A stretch of DNA of 12,301 bases from Erysipelotrichaceae bacterium (GTDB taxonomy: Bacteria; Bacillota_I; Bacilli_A; RFN20; CAG-826). The notes under the pieces were generated by a model. It did not search any database. It was not told the DNA's origin and saw only the letters and a list, made by a program, of their open reading frames with translations. Below, piece by piece: positions 1 through 6,270 of this stretch (its first letter is position 1; each line of letters begins with the position of its first letter). The translations under genes were made by a program, and so were the position numbers. The stretch lies in contig JAISVG010000058.1 in assembly GCA_031271635.1 (NCBI GenBank), positions 1-12,301 on the forward strand. Reading direction: 5' to 3'.

Positions 1-108
1 GTCGTAGTGCGAGTCTCAGATGACTATGCTCTTGCGATGCATATTGATACTGATGAGGGAAATGCCGCGAATTTTGACATTCCGGTCACGGGAATCATTG
101 TTAAATAG
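1..108 (+). CDS. 3' end of an unidentified protein (partial)
   Basis: A reading frame is open from the first base of the window and ends at TAG 106-108, nine bases before metK. Its last 35 residues include the stretch DIPVTGIIVK at the C-terminus and an acidic, moderately hydrophobic segment before it. I do not recognise the family from this tail. The frame is open from base 1 and the next gene begins immediately with its own SD, so this is most likely the end of a real upstream gene, possibly cotranscribed with metK. Only the C-terminus is visible and no start can be given. Confidence 0.6.
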   Translation, partial: VVVRVSDDYALAMHIDTDEGNAANFDIPVTGIIVK

Positions 109-117
109 AGGTTAATA

Positions 118-1281
118 ATGTTGTTTACTAGTGAAGCGGTGGCTAGTGGCCATCCTGATAAAATCGCCGATCAAATCGCCGATGCCATTCTTGATGAATG
201 CTTAAGGATTGATCCCAAGGCCCATGTGGCTTGTGAGTGTTTCTTAAGTGAAAACTTCCTTTTCATTGGGGGCGAAATTACGATGCAAGGTAGTGTTGAT
301 TATCGAAGTATTGCAAGAAACAAGATTAAAGAAATCGGCTACACTGATCCTGATTCTGGCTTTAAATATGATGAAATTGAAATTGAACTAAAGATTAAAG
401 AACAAAGCCCTAATATTTATCAAGCCGTGACCCAGCTTGACCAAGAAGAGATAGGCGCTGGTGATCAAGGGATTGTTTTTGGCTATGCCGTTAATGAAAC
501 TGCTAGTTATTTACCGCTAGCCTATGATCTTGCCAATCAGATTCTAAAACGAGTTGATGAACTAAGAGTTAATGAACCAGAACATCTGATTAAGCCTGAT
601 GCTAAATCCCAAGTCACCATTAGTTATGATGAAAATCAAAAACTAAAAGTTCATACCATTCTCCTTTCAGTTTCTCATGGAATTAATATCGATCATCAAG
701 CTTTTAATCAAATGTTGGAAACGAAAGTTATTGATGCCGTTTTAAAGCAAAACGGCTACTATCATGAAGACATTAATAAAATTATTAATCCCTCAGGAGA
801 ATTCTCGATTTATGGCCCTAAGGGTGATACCGGACTTACCGGAAGAAAGATTATTGCTGATTCCTATGGTGGTTATGGCCATCATGGAGGCGGAAGTTTC
901 TCAGGAAAAGATCCCAGTAAAGTTGACCGCAGTGCGGCTTACTATGCCCGTTATATCGCGAAAAACTTAGTGGCTGCAAAAGTCGCAGATCGTATCGAAG
1001 TAGAACTAGCCTACGCGATTGGAATGAGAGGGCCACTTAGCATTAACATCAATACTTTTGGTTGTCATCGTTATCCCGAAAGACTGCTCGAACATATTGT
1101 AATTACCGTTTTTCATCCTACTGTTTCTTCAATGATTGAGGAACTCTCTTTAATTAATAATCGTCCTTTTAGATATCAAGATCTTGCAAAATACGGACAT
1201 TTTGGCCGTGATGACCTTGATTTACCTTGGGAAAAGACTGACCGTGTTTCAAGGATTATGAAATCATTAAGAAAATTCTAG
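118..1281 (+). CDS. metK: S-adenosylmethionine synthase
   Basis: MetK makes S-adenosylmethionine from methionine and ATP in the cytoplasm, the methyl donor for rRNA, tRNA and DNA methylation. At 387 residues it has the usual family length. Visible family motifs are the ATP-binding GHPDK (11-15), GAGDQG (113-118), PDAKSQVT (160-167), GDTGLTGRKI (236-245), and the phosphate-binding GGGSFSGKDPSKVDRSAAYY (257-276). The C-terminal motif YGHFGRDDLDLPWEKTD (359-375) is also present. AGAGG at 107-111 lies 6 nt before the ATG and fixes the start. The region between the P-loop motif and the C-terminal motif (about 315-355) is divergent compared with E. coli MetK, but all the motifs named remain. Its stop codon shares the palindrome CTAG with the stop of the convergent lipoprotein gene. 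The function is confident. Confidence 0.97.
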   Translation: MLFTSEAVASGHPDKIADQIADAILDECLRIDPKAHVACECFLSENFLFIGGEITMQGSVDYRSIARNKIKEIGYTDPDSGFKYDEIEIELKIKEQSPNIYQAVTQLDQEEIGAGDQGIVFGYAVNETASYLPLAYDLANQILKRVDELRVNEPEHLIKPDAKSQVTISYDENQKLKVHTILLSVSHGINIDHQAFNQMLETKVIDAVLKQNGYYHEDINKIINPSGEFSIYGPKGDTGLTGRKIIADSYGGYGHHGGGSFSGKDPSKVDRSAAYYARYIAKNLVAAKVADRIEVELAYAIGMRGPLSININTFGCHRYPERLLEHIVITVFHPTVSSMIEELSLINNRPFRYQDLAKYGHFGRDDLDLPWEKTDRVSRIMKSLRKF

Positions 1282-2063
1282 CTTCCTGGTGTTGTTGGAA
1301 ACGTCGGAAGCTCATCCGTATAAGTCGGGGCAAATCCATGTCCCAGCACTAATTCATAATAACGTGACATCGTTAAGACATCTTTAGTATAAACCTTACT
1401 ATTCTCAACATATTTTGTAATATAACCATCAACTACTTGGATGTCCAAAATTTGGTCAGCCCGTTGGTCTTTATCAGTTGGATTAATGGTGGTTGCTTCA
1501 AGTCGATAAAGACCTTCGCCCATATCCACTAAACTAACACTCGCGGGATCAATCCCGTGATCTCTCATGGTCTGTTCCCCATCAGGGGTACCGACCAGGG
1601 TAAACTGTTTATTATAAGTATCACTAGGGACTTGAAGATAGGCATCGGTCATATTCTTCACCACATTAAAAGCAACAATATAAATACCCTTACTTGGATC
1701 GTCCATCTTTGTGGTTCCCTCAGGAATAATCTTCCCGTTTTCATAACTAATCGCAGTAGTAACATTACCCACATGATACAGCCATCCTTCGGTATTCTCA
1801 TTTGTTTCAACACCATTATCAACAACTTTAGTGCTGGCTTTTTGATGCACTACTTGATTCAAATAATAGTGAACAAAACTGGTGCTGGTCGTGGTTTTAT
1901 TTCCTTCAATTAACTCTGAGTTCGTGTCCACACTAAAATAAACACTTTGATCCTCACGAAGCTTGGGAAGATCCGCGCCGGTAATCGTCTTGACCTTCGG
2001 ACCACACCCCATTAACATTAAAGCCACTAGTGGCATTACAACTAATTTTATTGGTTTCATCAT
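1278..2063 (-). CDS. Tandem-array lipoprotein, copy 1
   Basis: This is a predicted secreted, membrane-anchored lipoprotein of unknown function and about 261 residues. It has a positively charged N-terminus (MMKPIK), a hydrophobic core and the lipobox LMGC, with the lipidated Cys at residue 20. After that comes KxITGADLP, shared with the two copies further along. A second shared block is GIDPASVSLVDMGEGLYRLE, and the C-terminus carries GHGFAPTY. It is the most divergent full-length copy. An upstream in-frame ATG at 2081 exists, but AGGAGG at 2068-2073 would then lie inside the coding region; starting at 2063 (or 2060) uses this SD and puts the Cys at position 20 as in the paralogues. There is no clear terminator: the gene runs straight into the metK stop. 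A ligand-binding or surface role is possible but nothing shows it. Confidence 0.87.
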   Translation of the reverse strand: MMKPIKLVVMPLVALMLMGCGPKVKTITGADLPKLREDQSVYFSVDTNSELIEGNKTTTSTSFVHYYLNQVVHQKASTKVVDNGVETNENTEGWLYHVGNVTTAISYENGKIIPEGTTKMDDPSKGIYIVAFNVVKNMTDAYLQVPSDTYNKQFTLVGTPDGEQTMRDHGIDPASVSLVDMGEGLYRLEATTINPTDKDQRADQILDIQVVDGYITKYVENSKVYTKDVLTMSRYYELVLGHGFAPTYTDELPTFPTTPGS

Positions 2064-2081
2064 TCGTCCTCCTATTTCCAT

Positions 2082-2174
2082 CTTAATAAGAAAATCGGTG
2101 TTTATTTAAAGAAGCGTGGTAAAAGAGTGAAAAAGGACTAAAAAAAGATATTTGTCCCCAAAAAATTACTAAAA
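2082..2174 (-). promoter_or_regulatory. Leader region of lipoprotein copy 1
   Basis: This is the non-coding stretch between the truncated lipoprotein remnant and copy 1. On the minus strand a weak promoter can be drawn, TTCACT, 17 nt, TAAATA (about 2102-2130). Upstream of it GGAC and GTCC flank an A/T-rich loop (2135-2157), followed by T5. This could be a weak terminator for the remnant, but the stem is only about 4-7 pairs. The 12-mer GGACTAAAAAAA on the plus strand (2135-2146) recurs at 4177-4188 upstream of copy 3, so it may be leftover sequence of the duplicated unit. Confidence 0.3.
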
Positions 2175-2285
2175 TCACTTAAAAATAGCTTGATGCAAGC
2201 CTATTCCGGTAATAAGACTTCCTTTACAACCAAAAAGGAATAACGACATTAAAGAGAACGAGGCGAGTTTCATTAATTTATTCAT
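2175..2285 (-). pseudogene. Truncated fourth lipoprotein: signal peptide remnant
   Basis: This 36-codon minus-strand frame starts MNKLMKLASF, has a hydrophobic core and lipobox LFGC, then K-G-S-L-ITG and ends after HQAIFK at TGA 2175-2177. The Cys is at residue 20, exactly as in the three full-length paralogues, and the following ITG matches their conserved ITGADLP block, so homology is clear. Everything after about residue 26 of the family is missing. AAGGGAG (2294-2300) lies 8 nt before the ATG at 2285, which is preferred over an in-frame ATG at 2291 only 2 nt from the SD. TATCTAAGG upstream also matches the leader of copy 2, but the -10 is no longer TATAAT. I infer a deletion-made pseudogene; a functional 17-residue mature micro-lipoprotein cannot be excluded. 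Confidence 0.72.
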
Positions 2286-2349
2286 CTTCATCACTCCCTT
2301 AGATAAGATTTAAAAAATACTTTGACCCATAAAATAATGCATAATGCTG

Positions 2350-2391
2350 CTACAAGAAGAAAAGAACTGCTAGTTCACCCTAACAGTTCTT
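2350..2391 (-). terminator. Rho-independent terminator of lipoprotein copy 2
   Basis: On the minus strand AAGAACTGTTAG (2391-2380) pairs with CTAGCAGTTCTT (2373-2362) to give a 12-bp stem with one G-U pair and a 6-nt loop. It is followed by a T-rich run, TTCTTCTTG. It begins 24 nt after the copy 2 stop. The stem is identical, base for base, to that after copy 3, while the loop is unrelated. Confidence 0.85.
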
Positions 2392-2414
2392 AGAATTTAA
2401 AACTTAAAGCAAGA

Positions 2415-3206
2415 TTATGCTGGAAGTTCTGGAAAACTGCCAACATATGTCGGAGCAATTCCGCGACCAATCGCGTCTTGAAGAAACCTCGTCGCCGTTT
2501 CAACATCATCTTCGCTTCTTTTTATATCAAGCAAGAAATGAGTAATAAGACCATCGCGAGTTAATCCAACTTCAGCAACTTGCTTTTCTTTAACGCCATC
2601 TTTGGTGGCTGTCGTCTCGAGGCGATAAACTCCTTTACCCATATCTTTTAAAACAAGATCGGCGGGATCAATACCTTGTTCTTCAAAGTAGACATCACCC
2701 TCCTCAGTTCCAACTAACATAAAGGTATGATAAACATCAGCGGCGACATCTACTGTTGCTTGAACGACGCTTTCTTTCATCGTGGCGATAAGTGAATCAT
2801 AAGAATACTTTTCGGGATCAGGAAACGTCCGGATCTGGCCTTGTAATTCGCCATTTAAATATTCAATCATCGTTAGCATTCCGTCACGGTTATATGCCCA
2901 CGCTTCCATCTCATCTTTAGTTTCTTCTCCGTCAGTCTTCGTTTCAGAAACGCTGACTCCTTTAAGGACATCGTTAGCATAAAAAACTAATTCTGTTGAT
3001 ACATTCTGATAATCAGTCCCGTCAGTATCTTTTCTTTCGCTTTTCACGGTGTGAAACTCACTTTGATTGGTCGCGAGATCTGGTAACTTAGCGCCAGTAA
3101 TGATTTTTGGTCCTGGTGTAATAGGATCAATAGTGGTTTCTTCGCCACAGCCCATTAGTAATAAGGACGCTAGTGGTAGTAGAATAAATCTTGAAAATCT
3201 GTTCAT
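2415..3206 (-). CDS. Tandem-array lipoprotein, copy 2
   Basis: Predicted surface lipoprotein of 263 residues and unknown function. The N-terminus MNRFSRF, a hydrophobic core and lipobox LMGC place the lipidated Cys at residue 20. A short Thr/Pro-rich linker (EETTIDPITPGPK) then precedes ITGAKLPDL. Shared with copy 3 are the segments GTEEG, EEQGIDPADLVLKDMGKGVY and DGLITHFLLD, and the end GRGIAPTY...FPELPA. The mature part is acidic, with alternating short hydrophobic stretches suggesting beta structure. AGGAGG (3216-3221) lies 9 nt before the ATG. It is an independent transcription unit with its own extended -10 promoter and terminator. It is clearly a duplicate of copy 3 and a more distant relative of copy 1. 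Confidence 0.92.
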   Translation of the reverse strand: MNRFSRFILLPLASLLLMGCGEETTIDPITPGPKIITGAKLPDLATNQSEFHTVKSERKDTDGTDYQNVSTELVFYANDVLKGVSVSETKTDGEETKDEMEAWAYNRDGMLTMIEYLNGELQGQIRTFPDPEKYSYDSLIATMKESVVQATVDVAADVYHTFMLVGTEEGDVYFEEQGIDPADLVLKDMGKGVYRLETTATKDGVKEKQVAEVGLTRDGLITHFLLDIKRSEDDVETATRFLQDAIGRGIAPTYVGSFPELPA

Positions 3207-3232
3207 AAATTATCTCCTCCTTAGATAGCCTT

Positions 3233-3261
3233 ATTATAACATGGCTTAATGGGACATTTAA
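3233..3261 (-). promoter_or_regulatory. Promoter of lipoprotein copy 2
   Basis: Reading the minus strand, TATAAT (3238-3233) is preceded by TGT, an extended -10. A weak -35, TTAAAT (3261-3256), lies 17 nt upstream. From the -10 to the SD the sequence closely matches the copy 3 leader: TATAATAA, then CTATC, then AAGGAGG. Confidence 0.75.
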
Positions 3262-3289
3262 CCACAAAATTCTGAGTAATTCGCTTCAA

Positions 3290-3329
3290 GAAAAAAGAAA
3301 AGAACTGCTAGCGGGCACTAACAGTTCTT
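3290..3329 (-). terminator. Rho-independent terminator of lipoprotein copy 3
   Basis: On the minus strand AAGAACTGTTAG (3329-3318) pairs with CTAGCAGTTCTT (3311-3300), a 12-bp stem with the loop TGCCCG, followed by TTCTTTTTT. It lies 24 nt after the copy 3 stop and separates copies 3 and 2 transcriptionally. Confidence 0.9.
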
Positions 3330-3353
3330 AAAGCTTAAGAATTTTAAACGAGA

Positions 3354-4112
3354 TTAGGCTGGAAGCTCTGGAAGATTGCCGTTATAAGCAGGAGCGGTTC
3401 CGCGACCAAATGTCATTTTAGTATATAGTGTTTCTGTTTCAACACCATCTTTACTTGCTTTTTGATCAACCAAGAAGTGGGTAATAAGACCATCGTCATT
3501 TACTCCAACTTCCGCTACTTCACTGAGATTCACACCCTCGTCATCAGTGGTGTTTCCTTCAAGTCGATAGACACCGCCGCCCATGTCTTTTAAGACTAAG
3601 TCGGCAGGATCAATTCCTTCCTCTTCTAAGAGGGCATTACCTTCTTCAGTTCCAATCATCAAAAAGGTAGTATAAGCAGCAACTGCAACAAATAGCGCTT
3701 GCACAACACCTTCTTCCATCGAGGTAATAACTTGATTATACACAAGTTTAGATGGATCAGAAAGCTCCATGCTTTCACTTTGTAGTTCGTCGTTTACATA
3801 TGAAATGAACGTTGTTACCCCATCACGGTGATAAAGCCAAACTTCCGCCTCTTCCTTAGTTTCTTCGCCTTCAATCTTCGACTCTAAAACATCAACTGCC
3901 TTAAAAACATCATTAGAATAGAAAACTACTTCTGATGACATCTTATCGTAATCAGAACCCCGAGTTTGAGTTCCTTCGCTTTTCAAAGTGTGGGACTCAC
4001 TTTGATCAGCCGCAAGAGCGGGTAAATCCGCACCAGTAATGACTTTTCCCCCACAACCTACTAATAATAAGGATGTAAGCGGCAACACAATTAATCTCGA
4101 CAATTTGTTCAT
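3354..4112 (-). CDS. Tandem-array lipoprotein, copy 3
   Basis: Predicted surface lipoprotein of 252 residues. MNKLSRL, a hydrophobic core and lipobox LVGC put the lipidated Cys at residue 20, followed directly by GGKVITGADLPAL. It shares the family blocks GTEEG, EEEGIDPADLVLKDMGGGVY, DGLITHFLVD and GRGTAPAY...LPELPA with copy 2. The frame extends upstream to an ATG at 4166, but those 18 extra residues would precede the promoter -10 and the SD. AGGAGG (4121-4126), 8 nt before the ATG at 4112, decides the shorter start. The mature part is strongly acidic. It has the strongest promoter of the array and its own terminator. The function is unknown; I found no catalytic motif. Confidence 0.92.
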   Translation of the reverse strand: MNKLSRLIVLPLTSLLLVGCGGKVITGADLPALAADQSESHTLKSEGTQTRGSDYDKMSSEVVFYSNDVFKAVDVLESKIEGEETKEEAEVWLYHRDGVTTFISYVNDELQSESMELSDPSKLVYNQVITSMEEGVVQALFVAVAAYTTFLMIGTEEGNALLEEEGIDPADLVLKDMGGGVYRLEGNTTDDEGVNLSEVAEVGVNDDGLITHFLVDQKASKDGVETETLYTKMTFGRGTAPAYNGNLPELPA

Positions 4113-4137
4113 AAATTTATCCTCCTTGGATAGTTTT

Positions 4138-4166
4138 ATTATAACATGTTTTAAAAAAGCAATCAA
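4138..4166 (-). promoter_or_regulatory. Promoter of lipoprotein copy 3
   Basis: On the minus strand TTGATT (4166-4161), a 17-nt spacer and TATAAT (4143-4138) with the upstream TGT form a near-consensus sigma-A promoter with an extended -10. The leader to the SD resembles that of copy 2. Confidence 0.85.
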
Positions 4167-4233
4167 AGAAATTTTGGGACTAAAAAAACAAAATAATGGT
4201 CTTATCCGCCGTTTTTCTTCTATTTCTTTACTC

Positions 4234-4791
4234 TTAATCCTTAATAAGAGTCGCGTGCCTTACATAAGAAAACGCAGTTTCGCTTGTTAGTCCTAAACGT
4301 ACATAGTCATCAAAATGCTCGCGTTTAATAATGGTAGTATCTTTTAAAATAAGAAGCACTTCCGCAAGATGTTCATAACGAACCTCTAATTGATAGCGAA
4401 AAAGCGGCACAATACTAGTAAGATCACCCTTAGCAAGGGTCTTTTTTGCTACTTGATAATAAGCTCGCATTAATGGTCCGACTCCTAACTTGGTTCCCCC
4501 AAAATATCGGATCACAAAAATCGCGATATTATCTAATTCTTGTTGCTTGATAAGATTAAAGAGTTGTTGTCCACTAGTGTGGTGTGGTTCACTTGATTCA
4601 AAAACCTTGACAAAACTCTCTTTACTAATTCTAACTGCATAGACAATGTGAGTAGCATCAAAGTACTCAGTCTTTAAAGCCGCTAGATGAGTTAGAAATG
4701 CTGTTTTGCTAGTTACCGGAAAAATCATTGCCATAAATTTTGATTTATTAATACTTAGTTCCCCAGTAACAGCCGCTTTAATAGTCTTCAC
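4234..4791 (-). CDS. yigZ: YigZ/IMPACT-family protein
   Basis: This is a member of the UPF0029/YigZ-IMPACT family (YvyE in Bacillus), cytosolic proteins of uncertain biochemical role, linked in eukaryotic IMPACT to translational control. Diagnostic stretches, numbered from an upstream ATG at 4836, are DATHIVYAVRI (60-70), SSEPHHTSGQQ (81-91) and VIRYFGGTKLGVGPLMRAYY (108-127). The usual SDDGEPSGTAG block is degenerate here (ESSEPHHTSG). A C-terminal ferredoxin-like domain follows (about 145-195). I prefer GTG at 4791 as start, giving 185 residues beginning VKTIKAAVTGELSINKSKF, which matches the family N-terminus. The ATG at 4836 has no SD and adds 15 residues that do not look like the family. 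TATAAT lies 9 nt before the GTG, so the mRNA may be nearly leaderless. It is divergent from hpf. Confidence 0.85.
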   Translation of the reverse strand: MKTIKAAVTGELSINKSKFMAMIFPVTSKTAFLTHLAALKTEYFDATHIVYAVRISKESFVKVFESSEPHHTSGQQLFNLIKQQELDNIAIFVIRYFGGTKLGVGPLMRAYYQVAKKTLAKGDLTSIVPLFRYQLEVRYEHLAEVLLILKDTTIIKREHFDDYVRLGLTSETAFSYVRHATLIKD

Positions 4792-4800
4792 GATACTCTT

Positions 4801-4806
4801 ATTATA
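4801..4806 (-). promoter_or_regulatory. Candidate -10 for the YigZ-family gene
   Basis: TATAAT on the minus strand ends 9 nt before the GTG at 4791. No good -35 or TGn is visible. If used, transcription would start about 3 nt before the GTG. This supports the shorter start, since the alternative ATG at 4836 lies upstream of the hexamer. Confidence 0.45.
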
Positions 4807-4849
4807 AAAGAAAAGACTTGAAACTAACGATATCATTTAAGACTTATGC

Positions 4850-4867
4850 TAAAATATAATTAGGAGG
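4850..4867 (+). promoter_or_regulatory. hpf -10 and Shine-Dalgarno
   Basis: TGCTAAAAT (4847-4855) is an extended -10 candidate; an overlapping TATAAT at 4855-4860 is less likely because its start site would fall within the SD. AGGAGG (4862-4867) lies 6 nt before the hpf ATG. No clear -35 is visible. The 82-bp gap to the yigZ GTG at 4791 would thus hold both promoters. Confidence 0.5.
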
Positions 4868-4873
4868 AAAAGC

Positions 4874-5425
4874 ATGCTAGATTACAAAATAAACGGCAAA
4901 AATTTTGATGTAACAGATTCCATGGAAAACGTTTTAAAGAAACGTTTAAAGAAACTGGAAAAGTTTTTTAAGAGTGATAAAGAAATTCACTGTCGCGTTT
5001 TGCTTTCAAACACTAAAACTGAAGGAAAAGTAGAAATTACCTTATTTACCCCTCACGTCACCCTAAGAGCTGAAGAAAAACAAAAAGACCTCTATGCCGC
5101 CTTTGATGAGGCCGTTGATAAACTCATCGGACAAATTAGAAAGCTGAAAACCCAAAACGACCGTTCCCAAAATCGATTAAGTCTTTCAGAAACTATTTTA
5201 GTCGAACAAGAACAAAATACCAAAGATACTTTTGATATTGAAGTAATCCGCAATAAAGAAATTGAACTAAACCCGATGACTTTAGAGGAAGCCATTTTGA
5301 GAATGGATGCCTTAGGTCATAGTTTCTTCATTTATCTTGATCAAGAGAGTAACCGCTTAGCTGTCACTTACCACCGTCATGATGGTGGTTATGGCGTGAT
5401 TGAAGTTACGAATCGCCTCATTTAA
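4874..5425 (+). CDS. hpf: Ribosome hibernation promoting factor, long form
   Basis: Long-form HPF binds the 30S subunit in the decoding region and dimerises 70S ribosomes into inactive 100S particles in stationary phase or stress. The 183 residues divide into an N-terminal S30AE/YfiA-like domain (about 1-95; basic helix KKRLKKLEKFFKS at 22-34), a flexible linker (96-120) and the C-terminal dimerisation domain (122-178). The last carries the family signatures VIRNKEIELNPMTLEEAILR (124-143), GHSFFIYL (148-155) and YHRHDGGYGVIE (166-177). The length fits long HPF rather than short HPF/YfiA. AGGAGG 6 nt before the ATG fixes the start. It is the first gene of a plus-strand run ending at 8580, with only 2 nt before the next gene. 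Confidence 0.96.
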   Translation: MLDYKINGKNFDVTDSMENVLKKRLKKLEKFFKSDKEIHCRVLLSNTKTEGKVEITLFTPHVTLRAEEKQKDLYAAFDEAVDKLIGQIRKLKTQNDRSQNRLSLSETILVEQEQNTKDTFDIEVIRNKEIELNPMTLEEAILRMDALGHSFFIYLDQESNRLAVTYHRHDGGYGVIEVTNRLI

Positions 5426-5427
5426 CC

Positions 5428-6270
5428 ATGTCCAAACTCTTAGCTACCGATCTTGACGGCACCCTATTCTATCCGCGCCGCAAGTTCAAGATGATTGCAA
5501 AGCCAAATCTTGAGTTTGTTCGAAATTTTATTGACCAAGGGAATCAAGTAGTTTTAGTTACCAGTCGCAGTCCTAGGGATTGCATTAAAGTACAAAAAAA
5601 ACTGAAACGTCAAGTTGACTTTATTGCCCTTAATGGCGGGAATATTTTTGTGAAGGACGCTCTTATTCGCGATAAAGAATTTGATCATGGTGAACTTGAT
5701 GACTTACTTAATTATCTTAAAGTTAAAAGCTTTCCCAAAGCCTTAATGCTCCAGACTGATGATGCTTTAATTGTAAAGATTCCTGATTCAAGAAATAAGT
5801 TCTTTGGGTTCTTATACCGCATTTATTATGCCTTTGAAGGCACATATAAAATTAAAGTCATCTATGATAATGATGCTTTTGATAAAGCCATTAAAAGCGG
5901 GAAGAATTATAAGATGATGCTCTTTTATGGCTTAAGTAAACGCACTAAAGAAGAAACCATTGTCCTAAACCGTGAGCTCCGAGATACCTTTAAAGATATG
6001 GAGTTTTCCTGGGTCGGAAAAGTAATTGAAATCACTCCTAAGGATTGTTCTAAAGGTGAGGCGTTAAAGTATTATGTTAGTCTTTTGAAGCTTAATCAAG
6101 ATGATGTTTTTGTCGTCGGTGATTCTGGGAATGACATTTCAATGTTTAAAGCCTTTTATCCCAACAGCTTTTGTCTTAAAAAAGCTCCAAATGTTGTCAA
6201 AAAGTATGCAAATCATCTCATAAAGCGTTATAATGATTTAAGTTATTATTTAATAAAGGAGTCCAAATGA
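5428..6270 (+). CDS. Cof-type HAD-IIB phosphatase
   Basis: Cytosolic HAD-superfamily hydrolase of the Cof/YidA type (280 residues, typical length), which dephosphorylates sugar phosphates, nucleotides or flavin-related substrates; the actual substrate cannot be read from sequence. Motif I is DLDGT (8-12, nucleophile D8 and acid/base D10). Motif II is in VVLVTSRS (41-48), where T45 is likely the phosphate-binding residue. Motif III is Lys in KDCSKGEAL (K209), and motif IV is GDSGND (231-236), which binds Mg2+. Between about 85 and 190 lies the C2 cap. It starts 2 nt after the hpf stop with no strong SD, so translation is probably coupled to hpf. Its TGA stop overlaps the next ATG as ATGA, which also shows that TGA is a stop here. 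Confidence 0.93.
   Translation: MSKLLATDLDGTLFYPRRKFKMIAKPNLEFVRNFIDQGNQVVLVTSRSPRDCIKVQKKLKRQVDFIALNGGNIFVKDALIRDKEFDHGELDDLLNYLKVKSFPKALMLQTDDALIVKIPDSRNKFFGFLYRIYYAFEGTYKIKVIYDNDAFDKAIKSGKNYKMMLFYGLSKRTKEETIVLNRELRDTFKDMEFSWVGKVIEITPKDCSKGEALKYYVSLLKLNQDDVFVVGDSGNDISMFKAFYPNSFCLKKAPNVVKKYANHLIKRYNDLSYYLIKESK

Noticed and set aside
1557..1913. 118-codon plus-strand frame antisense to lipoprotein copy 1.
   Set aside because: It is a shadow of the well-supported minus-strand lipoprotein, with no SD and no family features.
2064..2081. N-terminal extension of lipoprotein copy 1 to ATG 2081.
   Set aside because: AGGAGG falls within it; the start at 2063 puts the lipobox Cys at position 20 as in all paralogues.
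4113..4166. N-terminal extension of lipoprotein copy 3 to ATG 4166.
   Set aside because: It would run through the promoter -10 and the SD, and would put 18 residues before the signal peptide.
4113..4233. Terminator after the YigZ gene at the T7 run (4182-4188).
   Set aside because: No stable hairpin precedes the T run on the minus strand.
6265..6270. Mycoplasma-type code with TGA as Trp.
   Set aside because: TGA ends the HAD gene in an ATGA overlap, and all long frames use TGG for Trp.
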